Below, in pieces: positions 22,190-32,149 of a stretch of 64,000 nt of DNA (position 1 is the first letter of the stretch; each line of letters starts with the position of its first letter). This DNA comes from Tenebrio molitor (lineage: Eukaryota > Arthropoda > Insecta > Coleoptera > Tenebrionidae). The DNA is taken from positions 20,088,001 through 20,152,000 of the forward strand of contig NC_091052.1 of the NCBI RefSeq assembly GCF_963966145.1, given 5' to 3'. The notes below the pieces were generated by a model. It was not told the origin of the DNA. It saw only the letters and a list, made by a program, of their open reading frames with translations, and made no database searches. Position numbers and translations under genes: made by a program.

Positions 22190-22853
22190 TAAATTGCTTG
22201 ATTATCATCCATCATTTATCGTTCCTAGCTATGTTTTCTTCAGTAACAACAAAAGTATATCTTACTTCATGTACTTTAGTTCACTGTGTTAGTTGTAAAC
22301 AAGTCTTTGGTGTTTCGTTGTCGAAAGAACAGAGGTTTTAGATAATTTGTCTTAGTATGAAAGCTTTTAAATCATGATCAACTAGCTCCATAAATAATTT
22401 TTTTAAAGATATTAACGATGATAGTTATTGAACCCAAATTAACTGTCAGTGAGCAAAAGAATAAGTAATAAACTCATATGAATTACTCATTTTAAATCAC
22501 GTAATCGTAATTATTAAAAAAAAAAATAAATACGTCATACCTTCGCATTACATAACCTTGGAGACTTTTGTTTATCTTTCCTGCTGCAATAATATTTTTT
22601 CTGGGTTTCCCTTTTCACATGTTTTTAAGAGTTATTGAAATTAACCTTGATAGTTCAATGCCAGTTGAAGACCAGTTCTTAAGATACCTTTTTAAATTGT
22701 TTTTTAACGCACCTCTAGAAAATCATTAGTTCACATCTGTTTCATTCATAGTGTGCACGTTACAGATTATGGTAAGCAATTTCATTAATAATTTATAGAG
22801 TGATTTCGGAGTGTTTGTTACACATTAACTGGCGTGTATATATTTCGATTTAG
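22190..22853. other. Non-coding DNA, possible 5' region of the exon at 22854
   Basis: AT-rich. At 22770-22773 an ATG is directly followed by a donor-like GTAAGC, which could splice to the acceptor at 22853. That join reads only 14 codons, so I do not call it. Confidence 0.3.
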
Positions 22854-22966
22854 GATAGATTTAATAAGCAATTTAGTTGGATCAGCTTTGGCTAATGGAA
22901 TTCGTGCAGAGTCGAGAAGCGACATTGAGATGGGCGATTTAAATGGCATTAATGGCTATAATTGAA
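22854..22966 (+). CDS. Candidate terminal exon, unassigned
   Basis: An acceptor (TTCGATTTAG, ending 22853) is followed by a frame that reads IDLISNLVGSALANGIRAES and then SDIEMGDLNG to TGA at 22964-22966. AATAAA follows at about 23033. The composition is protein-like (acidic C-terminal tail). No upstream exon could be joined with confidence and the family is unknown. A different frame of the same exon, joined to the ATG at 22770, stops after 14 codons. Confidence 0.25.
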
Positions 22967-23837
22967 TTTCAGAGATTATGACTTAGAAGAAAATATTTAA
23001 TATTATTTCATTCAAGCGGTGTCATTTCTTTAAATAAAACTAGGATGTAGATAATACAACACGATAAATAGTTAATTATTTTTAATTTCCTGTTAAGGAT
23101 TTTATTTTTTATTTATTGCAATAATTTCTTTTTAACGTACTGAGAGAAAAATTGTCACCGAGGCTGCTTGCGGCCGAGGCAGACAATCTCAAGGATGTTA
23201 AAGGATTTCGCGGCCAAGATGTACACATTTTTTGTGCAACCGAAAATTTGTAATTATTATAAAATGAACAAGTAAAATTTATTTCACTGTCAATAAATAC
23301 ATATAAATTCGCTATTCACGGTTGCACAAAAATTCTATTATTTTGTGACTTTTACTATCTAAATTAGGGAAGTATACCTAATTGGACACAATAAATACAT
23401 ATTAACATGCTTTAAAAACGTAATTTTAAAAGCAATATTTTTAGTTGCAGAAAGAAAAATTTTCTAGTTAACTTTGCAGAATAAATGCACCTTTAATTCA
23501 GTTTTCTGGTTTAAATTTACAAAAGTGTATTAATAACCTTATCATTCTACACAGCTCAACGCTTCGATGCTGCTATCGTCGCTACACATATGCTGTTGGG
23601 TATAAACAGAAAATCGATAAATAGTTATTTGAAGGAACCACTTTAACCTCCCAATTTCTTTCGGGATTTTACGATTATGATTGAGTTTTCGAACGTTTAA
23701 TACGTTTTCTTGAAAAGCAGCTTCTATTGAACTTGCTTTCACCTATTTTCTTCTCCTCGAGGGAATGATTGTAATTTCTTCAAGATTACCAAATGCGCCC
23801 GTTGACCAACTTTTAAATGTTTTTTACTCTCACTCTT
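22967..23837. other. Non-coding DNA with one CG-rich palindrome
   Basis: A palindrome at 23142-23190 pairs GAGA..AATTGTC with GACAATCTC around GCTTGCGGCC. A minus-strand frame at 23542-23742 after an AATAG acceptor is possible but unsupported. No other feature seen. Confidence 0.4.
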
Positions 23838-24013
23838 AGATGGAGTTTTACTACAAATTCACTCAGGAAAAGTCCAACATTGGTGCCTGAGGAGCCACAA
23901 ATTACAACCGAATTGCCAAGAATCATCTCGAAACTTTGGCAATTTTGTTGGTGTATTATTTGTCACATTTTTTTAATCATCGTTATTTTTAATTCTTTTT
24001 TCGATCAACCGTG
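23838..24013 (+). CDS. Candidate terminal exon encoding a tail-anchor-like C-terminus
   Basis: After an acceptor (CTCACTCTTAG, ending 23837) a frame starting in phase 2 runs 58 codons to TGA. It has a polar part (TLVPEEPQITTELPRII), then one hydrophobic span LWQFCWCIICHIFLIIVIF and a short tail NSFFDQP. A single span at the extreme C-terminus is the layout of tail-anchored or KASH-like proteins, but no family motif is present. AATAAA signals follow at about 24035. Upstream exons are not identified, so the gene is partial. Confidence 0.35.
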
Positions 24014-24079
24014 AATATTAATGTTTATTTAAACGAATAAAAAATATTGCAACAATAATAGTTATATACATTACCAGAT

Positions 24080-24173
24080 GCGTAAGTGAACTTTTTTGGC
24101 AAGGAGGTAATTCAAGACCCGAGGCGGTAACCGAGGGCCGTGAAACCTCCGAGGTTAAAGAAGAAACTTACGC
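24080..24173. repeat. CG-rich palindrome (hairpin repeat)
   Basis: GCGTAAGTGAAC..TTTTTGG and AAGGAGGT at the left pair with ACCTCCGAGGTTAAAG and AAACTTACGC at the right, around GACCCGAGGCGGTAACCGAG. Non-coding. Confidence 0.6.
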
Positions 24174-24424
24174 AGCGTGTATTGTTTTAAATTTTTCCTA
24201 CTACGAAGCACCAACATTTTATAAAGTTAAAAGAATAGCAAAAATCGTGCCGTATCACGACCGTCCTTGGATCTTGGAAGTAAAAACCAAAGCAACAGCT
24301 TTTACAAACATTTTATTTTTCGTCTTCAAACGGCGTGATTTGTGTAAGTGCGTGTAATCCGTAATAATGTTAGTTTGATAGTTTGTGGTTATTGGTATTT
24401 ATGCAATAAGCCTTCCCGCAAAAT

Positions 24425-25597
24425 ATGGAATGTGACGGAATTGAAAGAGCCGCTGGAATTACGTTAGGCTCATTGTTGCCTGTCAAGTCGGGTGAGCGAT
24501 AAACCTAACTTTCCAACAATTAATAAATCATAATGAATGTGAATAAGTAGATTAATTTTCCTTTGTTGTATTCAATTGGACTAATTAAACTACATATTAT
24601 TATAAAATGTGTTGCTGTTTTCCATTTGATGATTTGAGTACCTCAATCGAAGTTGTCACAAAATAAAATAAACCCTCCTCGTGCCGTAAGGAATCTCCTA
24701 GTCGCGTAAGTATTTTACTTTCGTAGCTAGCAACCACACGCAAGATAGGTTTCACTTTCGATTACAAGTGTGTTGCTAGGACAGTAGATGAAACTTTTTA
24801 GATACGTAGTAGGAAATAGTTATTTACATTACAAGCTGCGAAAGTTTACTTTTATGTGCGAGGTCTTTTTAAATGGTCGAGGCGAGGCGTAAACGTAACC
24901 GAGGTTATTTAAAAACTCCAAGCACGTGTAATCTATTAAACTTTTCATTCTCCCATCGACATTTAATAAAATACAATGATTCAGTGATTATAATAAAATT
25001 AGTATAAGCTGGCTTGTTGTTAACGTTACTTTAGTAACAATACAAAAACATTATTTTTTATTATACCTGAATCATAATCCCTGTTTTTGACATTAAAATT
25101 CGTACGCAAAAGGGCCTTTAAAACACTAAAGCTTTAAGGGTTGCTTAGGTAATAACAACAAATTGACGTACAGTTGCGGAATTAAAATTTCGGGCACTAT
25201 TTTTCTGTCACTTCAACAAAATCTCTGTAAAGCACCTTCTACTGTCATCATGACTGACATTAAATCATCGCTTTGGTATGTTGCCGACCCGTTATCATGC
25301 CACAAATGACAATTTTTGAATGCCAAAAAGACAAAAACATGACAAGAGTAAGAAATAAGGTTATTAACGTAAAGGTTGTTTTAGAGTTTATATCATGACA
25401 TTGACAATAGTGCCCGAAATTTTAATTCCGCAACTGTACATTTCTATATCAACGATTAATGACACAGATTACTTCGGAAAAGGTATTTCAATTTACTTTT
25501 TTTGTTATAATTTTCAGATTGTAATGCGGATATAATAAAAAATATCGTACGATTCACCTTTGTAAGGGTCGCGCGTGCTTTAAAGGCTTCCTTATAA
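24425..25597 (+). CDS. Candidate two-exon small protein (48 codons), unassigned
   Basis: Exon 1 (24425-24491) begins with ATG and reads MECDGIERAAGITLG, ending in phase 1 at a donor GTGAGC. Exon 2 (25518-25597) follows a good acceptor (TAATTTTCAG) and reads CNADIIKNIVRFTFVRV to TAA. Phases match. Exon 2 also has a possible internal donor (TTT|GTAAGG, 25563) and could instead be an internal exon. The intron contains a hairpin repeat (24825-24935) and a MITE (25171-25436). No family recognised. This is a splice-pattern prediction only. Confidence 0.27.
24825..24935. repeat. CG-rich palindrome (hairpin repeat)
   Basis: TTACATTACAAGCTGCG and GGTCTTTTTAAATGG at the left face TTATTTAAAAACTCC and CACGTGTAA at the right, around GTCGAGGCGAGGCG. 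The same theme as 24080-24173. Confidence 0.5.
25171..25436. mobile_element. Mariner-type MITE (266 bp)
   Basis: Inverted ends CAGTTGCGGAATTAAAATTT and AAATTTTAATTCCGCAACTG are perfect over about 32 bp, with TA on both sides (25169-25170, 25437-25438). No coding capacity. Confidence 0.85.
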
Positions 25598-26097
25598 ACT
25601 TGCATCATAATATACTATTATGGCATTTATCAAATATGTTGTCGTTGGTCATAATTTAGTTTAAAATGCATTTCATTGAAGAAGCTGTATATACTCGTAT
25701 TGCGTGCAGAAGTGTGTTGCCGGACAATTCCAAAGACCGGTAGGTACAGTCAAGCTTATGAAAATTTCATTCAATGGTGTGCAACGAATCGCCTCAGACT
25801 CGTATTAAACCGTAAAGGACCTGAGGGCGGAGCTTAGCTGCGCGGCCTTTAACACGTCAGTAGCGTAGGGAAAATGAGAATCGCTGGGAGCCACAACAGT
25901 GGCGCATCATGCAATGGGAAATTTTCACCGTAAAAAAAAGTTTGAGCAGTTTGGGACTTTTGACATATTTGAGATCGAAGTCTAGCATTGTTATTTTATA
26001 ACTAATGTAATTTATGCGTGCAGAATTGTGGATAAAAGTATTAACACGTAAAATCAACTTTTTATTAAATTGAATAATTTATTGATACATATTTTAA
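25598..26097. other. Non-coding DNA
   Basis: No gene seen. A short GC-richer patch at about 25810-25855 (GGGCGGAGC, GCTGCGCGGCC) has no clear partner. Confidence 0.4.
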
Positions 26098-26690
26098 CTG
26101 GCAACTGATTTCTTTGCACATTTGCCACTTCTATCAGTCCAAGAGTGATTTGATAAATGTGTAGTGTGGACATAGCTCTCATCTGTGTAGAAAATTGGTC
26201 GACCTTCGTCTCTGTATTTTAAAATCTGCTTCAAATACTTTATCCTGAGCAGTCGAATGTCATAGGACTCCAATAGTACTTTTCTGTTGTCCTCAGTTTT
26301 GCGCCATCTAGAAAAAGTTAATTTTTATAGACTTTCTTAACTGTAAAAGTACATGCTTAAATCCCAGCTTAATTAATCCTAGCAAAGTGGATTCGCTACC
26401 AGAGAATGGAATTTCCATATCTTGCATTCGATATAAAATCCTTTTCACGGTAGTTTGCTTTTCCGTAACTGATAGATTATTTCTCTAACAGCATGTCTCT
26501 CAGCTTCCACTAATTCATGTCGTTTTTGCTGTGGTCGCTTCTTGCTTGGGGTTGAAAAAGAAATGAAAGCTCCAGCAGGTTTTGATTCTTTTACAATCGT
26601 TTTGTACATCTTCTCAGATATACCAGTGGACGCTATAATTCGCTGTTTGTGACGATTGGAATAGTCAATTCCTGATGATTGCTAACACAC
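26098..26690 (-). pseudogene. Decayed Tc1/mariner-superfamily transposase
   Basis: Minus-strand frames read in order SNRHKQRIIASTGISEK (helix-turn-helix), STPSKKRPQQKRHELVEA, RHAVREIIYQLRK, then several stops and an insertion. After those come RWRKTEDNRKVLLESYD, KYRDEGRPIFYTDESYVHTT and the following NHSW. TDESYVH with the preceding R-P-I-F-Y is the first catalytic aspartate box of this IS630-related transposase type in insects. The C-terminal half with the other two catalytic residues is missing. No ends were found. Confidence 0.7.
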
Positions 26691-26699
26691 TGATTCATG

Positions 26700-27387
26700 T
26701 CTTATGAATGCGATAACGTGGGCGATAATTTCGCGAGCTTGACTGTAAAATTTTCCCACGCTGGCCAAAAGTAAGATGGGAAGCCATGTCAATCAGCTAC
26801 TAAAAAAACCTGCAAAAGTCCGGTGGTGTTAGTTACGTTTTCATTTCATTTCATTTGCTAGTCAACTGTTATTGAAAGTGAAGTTATGGAATTATTTTTC
26901 CTTTTAATTTTTTTGTACTTACGAAAACACTGTAAAGATATCTTCAGTTGTCTCGAGAAACACAGATTTAAAGCCTTGGGTGAACTTGGTAAGCGTAAAA
27001 AGTAAAGTCGTAAATAAAGTTGCAGTACATGAACATGTAAACAACTCTCTGACAAATCTACCCTATTTTCGGCCGAATGGACTCGACCACACAAATTGGT
27101 TTTGCGCGCAGGTCACGTGACCGTCCCTTTACACTTTACGGCAACTCTATTAAAATAGAAATTTACACTTTCGTAAGGGGGAGAAGGAAAAAATGTTTAC
27201 ACAAATTACTAATTTTTCTTATTATCTCAAAAAAGAAAATATTTGGCTTACGCTTTTTTGCCACAAACAATTTTGGTGTTTTTTTATTACCGTATACGTC
27301 CTGATAATTATTTTCAAGTTGCAATCGATAAAAATTCCTCGAATTTATTTGCCGAGCAATGATTAAACTGATGTTTCAGTGTTTCAG
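26700..27387. promoter_or_regulatory. Region upstream of the GD-type protease gene
   Basis: No gene or repeat identified. A higher-GC patch at 27070-27130 (GCGCGCAGGTCACGTGACCG, containing the palindrome GGTCACGTGACC) lies about 280 bp before the start codon and could be part of the promoter. The polypyrimidine and AG just before ATG at 27388 also leave room for a non-coding first exon. Confidence 0.3.
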
Positions 27388-30300
27388 ATGTCCATCACGG
27401 GAGCCCTGTTGGTATTCGGTTTGGTGGCGTTGCCGCCGGGATCGATCACGTTAGCTTTAAAATTTAACTCGCCATGTCCTGATCTATTCCATTACGATTC
27501 TGCAGATCAGCCGAACCAATGGACCGGAACTGTAACGTTGCTGTCAGATGCTGAACTTCATGGTGTCTGGATTCGACTTATCTTTGATGAAAAGTTAACA
27601 GAACTCGATGTTCCTGTAAGTTTAATAGGCCTCTGGAACTTAGGGATTTGGGATTTCACTGTTTAAATAGCTTAACCTCTTAACACTTTCTCTCTGGTTA
27701 TCCATTAATGACTGCAATCAGGCCAAGAGCAAACGTTCCATTTTTGTTATTATTAAATCAAATCTTTTTTCAAATTACAAAGTATTTTTCTCTTGATGAT
27801 ATTTTTTGTAGTAGAGTGTACACTTAAACTGAACACTTGCACATAAAACGGAACTTGGAATGCGTAGGATTTGACGTTTGCTTTTCATTGTCCTGCTGTC
27901 AAATGGAGTGTGTGCTTGTGTTAATTAAATCCGACGCTGTTTTATTTCGCTTTTAATGAAGCAGACAACTGGACAATGTTACACATGATAATTTGCGACA
28001 CATTTAAAAAACAAAATCATGATTCATGGTATTTTGAGTCTGAAAGTGAATTATCAATTTTAGGGAGGTTTCGGGGAGGTGATTACGCATTCAGATGAGC
28101 GTGAATATTTAATTAAAAACAGGAACTTTAAATTAGAAGGTGGCATCCCAAAAAAAATTCAGATAGTTGTTAAATACGATGGTGAAAAAATTCCAACCCT
28201 CACTGGATTTCGCTTAAATGCCGAAATGGTTTGTTCTTCGAAACTGACGTAAGTGTTTTCTTACAATTATGTTTTTATTGCAATAGTTATAGTTAACAAG
28301 ATATTACAATTTATATGAGTAATTAGTAATTTGTATATAACCTGTAGTATTTTTAGTAAAGTTTATTTTACTGGCCCTGGAATCCACCTCTAAAAGATTG
28401 ATTTCAGCGAGAGATAGAATTAGATTTTATGCAAATTCTAGTCAAATATGCCAAGGTTCCATTTCAGATTGCTAAGTCAAATTTATGAGATTACAAACAG
28501 CAACTATTCTGCCGTATTCTCAAATTTAAACTAAAACTTTTAATTTTCAAATTTTGCAGTGAATTTTACAATTATTACCATAATTGTAAACATTTTTACT
28601 GTTATTAAATTTAGATGAATTTGAAATTTGTTAACAAGCTATACTGCAAGATTTTCTGAGGAAATTATTTTGATGTAGTAGGTAAATATGGGATGAGGTG
28701 TTCATTTAAATTTCTTCTCAAAGTTAGCGTTGAAGAGTCGATTGTGAACGCACCACTCATCAGTCTGCAGAGTAAAAACACAAACAATACAAAAAGTGAG
28801 GTTAGATTTAAACAGCTTATCCGTGATCTGTAATCCGTGGTGGGTTCACAATCGACAAATTTAAATGAACAGCCGATACAGGTTATATAGGGTGTTTCTG
28901 AAATACGTGTGTTAATTTTAACCAGTGGAAGAACACGCCAAATCATGGAACTTTTCTCTATAACATTTTTACGAAAAAGCAATACAAATTGATTTAAAAT
29001 TTGGAATAAATTAACCATCAAAGTGTATACCCGCCTATGGGTAATGGCGAAAATTTTCTGTTGTGATAGAAACAGAGCTTTGTTAAAAAGTTCCATTGTT
29101 ATAGAAAAAAATAAATAATCAAAATTTAGATTCTCATGGTTACAAAAAATAGAAACTAGTTAATCACACAAAACGACTCGTTTGGTAAAAATTGTGGGGC
29201 AAAAAATCTTGGAATACTTTTACGAATTTTACAAAATGTTATAGAGAAAAGTTTCATAAATTGGCGAGTTCTTTCACTGGTTAAAATTAACACACGTATT
29301 TCAGAAACACCCTGTATACAGGTTATTATAAAGTGACAAAAATGTTTAAAGAGTAAACGGTATAAAAAGGCGTAATGTTTCAGCAATTCCCACCAGTTGT
29401 TCCCGGGAGACTTAAACAATAAAGATTTTTTGGCTTACATTACGTCGAGCCTTCCCGCTTCTGAATACAAAGAATTCGAAGGTTGCGGAACTGCTCCCCT
29501 GTCGGAAAATCCCAAACCTGCGAATGAAAAGGTGCCAAATGGACAATGGCCCTGGCAAGGAGCTATTTACATTCAGAGAAACGATGGGGAAAAATACGCG
29601 TGCGAAGCCACTCTCGTATCACCCAGACACGTTTTAACTCCTGCTCATTGTGTTACTTATCAGAAATCTGAATTAGCTGTGCCCATTCGTCAGTTGAAAG
29701 TTTATCTCGGGAAATATAGCCACAATCACGACGAAGAGAACAGAGAAACACAGAAACTGGGGGTGGAAAAAGTTGTTTTGTATCCTGGATACCGTTCGAG
29801 AGGGTTATTAAACGATTTATCCGTTATTCAGTTGGATAAACCTGTTATTATCAGTGATTATGTTAGGCCAATTTGTTTGAGTCGATCTTTAGACAAAAAG
29901 GAGGGGTTCTTGGTGGGCTACGGGATTAGTCAAGATAAAGTTGAAGACCTTGGTCAGGCGAGAGTCAAGATTATCGGCGACGAGGAGTGTCAGGAGAGAC
30001 ATTCAGATTTGAAGGGTTTATTGACCGACAACGTCTTTTGTACCAGTTACGTCGAAGGTAAGATAAATTTGATTGATAAGGAAGTCGATCTAATCCAATT
30101 TCAATTTGAAATGTCTTGAAGTAAACTCACAGCAAAATTTAATTAACGCAATCGAAGGGGAGGAGATCGCTGCAAAAATTATGTACTCGTAACAGTAACA
30201 AAAATATAGAAAATAATGAAAAAGGATCGCTCACAATATAAATCATCATTCTAGTTATGTAAAATAGGTTTTATTTACTTTCATCAATAGATAATATCGT

Positions 30301-30935
30301 AACGACATACTTTACCGCACTTGTGTGATCAAGTGACACCCCGGTGACGAACTGAAGTGCCAATGTTTCTTTTCTTTTGTCGTGATTTCATTCTTATCAA
30401 AGTTGTATTTTCGCGATGGTAACAGAACCGTGACATAAATAATAGTTATTTAAGCATCAAGGACGGTAAGTGCGTTTTACCGATCGAGGGTAATAGTGTG
30501 AAGACCGACGCGCAGCGACCCATGGTTTGGGTTATCCCATTGTCTGTTTTACTAATAATTTTTGACAATAATAATTGATAACATGTTGTATGATATTCGC
30601 ATCATAACTGATGCTGTAAAATTCTGTTGCAAGTAACTGTTATAGTTTTAGGTAAATACAAAGATTCTCTAAGTTACACAATTTTGAAAAGTTGTACACT
30701 GTTTCACGAGGAAAAAATAAAATGTAAAACATTTCTAGATAATTCAGTCTGCGTTGGAGACTCAGGGAGCAGCTTGGCGTCTTTACGGGATGGACTGAAG
30801 CCGGTTTGGGAGTTGAAAGGCGTCGTTACTGTCGGCGTCGTTCTGCAAAATAAATATGTATGTAATCGTTCGAGCACCGTTTTGCTTGTAGACGTTGCCA
30901 ACTACTTGAAATGGATCCAAGCCGTCATTTCATAA
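27388..30935 (+). CDS. Secreted serine protease with GD-type N-terminal region, four exons
   Basis: Exons 27388-27615, 28064-28248, 29384-30057 and 30739-30935 join in phase to 427 codons. All three introns are GT-AG (donors GTAAGT, GTAAGT, GTAAGA). A hydrophobic leader (MSITGALLVFGLVALPPGS) suggests secretion. Residues about 30-140 match the GD N-terminal region (CPDLFHYDS, W.G.V.LLSDAELHGVW, then F.GEV..H). The S1 protease domain follows: VPNGQWPWQGAI, His226 in TPAHC, Asp282 in NDLSVI, Ser371 in CVGDSGSSL. The full triad is present. The Ser loop is GDSGS, not the usual GDSGGP, and the residue six before Ser371 is Ser, so trypsin-like cleavage is unlikely. The start of the protease domain (EKVPNG) departs from R-IVGG, so activation may be unusual. 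Drosophila GD acts in dorsal-ventral signalling. Relatives act in clotting-type cascades, so the role here is inferred. Introns 2 and 3 hold MITEs and a small palindrome. Confidence 0.9.
28695..28874. mobile_element. MITE family X, copy 3, in intron 2 of the protease gene
   Basis: GGTGTTCATTTAAATTTCTT, CAAAGTTAGCGTTGAAGAGT and GATTGTGAACGCACC at the left. At the right, GGTTCACAATCGAC runs straight into AAATTTAAATGAACAGCC with the inner part of the arm deleted. Non-coding. Confidence 0.7.
28888..29314. mobile_element. Mariner-type MITE in intron 2 of the protease gene (427 bp)
   Basis: Inverted ends AGGGTGTTTCTGAAATACGT and ACGTATTTCAGAAACACCCT, matching over about 85 bp (through TTAACCAGTG and CTCTATAACATTTT). 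TA duplications flank it at 28886-28887 and 29315-29316. The frame at 28665-29096 crosses its border and is not a gene. Confidence 0.85.
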
Positions 30936-31016
30936 AAATGTTTAATAGACTAACTTTTATGATGCTGTTTTATCTTATGATTTTTTAACCTATGTAGTTT
31001 GTCTGAATTTTGAAAA

Positions 31017-31026
31017 AATAAATAAA
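31017..31026 (+). terminator. Poly(A) signal of the protease gene
   Basis: Two overlapping AATAAA hexamers about 85 bases after the stop codon at 30933-30935. Confidence 0.6.
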
Positions 31027-31710
31027 GACCAGAATAAAACCAGAAAAATTCAATATCCATTTACATTACGATAACACATTGTCATTAATCATATATTTGA
31101 AAGAAACATTTTCCAAAGTTTAAATAGCAAGGTTTTTTCGAAATTGTAAATTAGAAATAACTGTATTAGACTATACTAGATTCTTTTCATCAGTGTCACT
31201 GACCAGTTTTGTAGACATCAACCATCTAATGAAAAAAATATAAATATAGTTAATAACAATCTTTCTGTTCATTTTTCTGTCTTTCATGATATAATTGAAA
31301 TCGCTATACCTCACCTTTATGATTCGTTCTATTTATAAAAATGTTATTTATTGAAAAAAATTCTTGACGGTTCGGATAATTATTAATATCATCTAGCTGC
31401 GAGGGCGCTCCCATAATGAATTAGCCTAACCTATTAAGAAACTTAGTTCAGTTAAAATACATATTTTTAGGCACCCTTAATGCAAAAGGTAATTTTACGT
31501 GCTCTCATGCGGACAAGAAGTAACTCTTTCTTGCACGCACTTTTTCGGACACACTTTCCAAGGCATCGACCGTGGCGCCTTCAGTTGGTCTATTTAGTAA
31601 GTTAACAACAAAACCGACAAAACCGAGTAAACCGACTGAAAATCAACGAATATTTGATAGTTAAATTTACCTAACCAAATTGTTTTATATACAAGTGTTG
31701 TATCGTTTAC
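31027..31710. other. Non-coding DNA
   Basis: AT-rich, no repeat or gene identified. Confidence 0.4.
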
Positions 31711-31930
31711 TTTTGGTAGTGGTTATTTGGAGAAAAAGTAAGAAAATAAACGTTGACGGAGTCGATAGCGACAGTGAAATTGACGAACCGATGACTGATA
31801 CGCCGGCGGACATTGCAGACGCTGCAAAACAAGACTTGCTTCCGAAAAAATCTGGAGACCTGTATAACATTGAAAATGTCGACCATAAAGTCGAAGATTT
31901 ATATTTCTTCGCTTTTGTGAAAAGAAAGCA
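31711..31930 (+). CDS. Candidate exon with acidic N-terminal-like peptide
   Basis: The frame reads VVIWRKSKKINVDGVDSDSE, then IDEPMTDTPADIADAAKQD and LLPKKSGDLYNIENVDHKV, ending KRKQ before a strong donor (GTAAGA, 31931). Such an acidic, lysine-bordered stretch is typical of a real protein. The upstream boundary is not fixed: the first in-frame ATG is at about 31791 and the frame is open further up. No continuation was found in the next kilobase, which is retroelement sequence. Family unknown. It could be the 5' end of a gene or of a transposon protein. Confidence 0.35.
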
Positions 31931-32111
31931 AGTAAGACATTTTCACTGTATTTAGTTATTTTCTTCTTGTTGCACCATTGTAGTTAAAATGTATTACTAT
32001 AATGAATTTGTAATTTTTTCAAGGATGTCCTTTGCTTTAAGTTCGTACGGTTGCCTAAAAAATTTAATGTGCACCTCGGCCAAAAAGATGCACTTTTTGG
32101 CATTGATACAC

Positions 32112-32149
32112 AAATAACTATTATCTACAATCATCAGATAATAGTTATT
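32112..32149. repeat. Short palindrome at the border of a retroelement
   Basis: AAATAACTATTATCT and AGATAATAGTTATT face each other around ACAATCATC. Confidence 0.6.

Noticed and set aside
23542..23742. Minus-strand terminal exon after an AATAG acceptor
   Set aside because: Open and protein-like but with a weak acceptor, no upstream partner and no family; kept out of the feature list.
28665..29096. 143-codon minus-strand frame in the protease intron
   Set aside because: It crosses the borders of two MITEs, so it is a product of repeat sequence.
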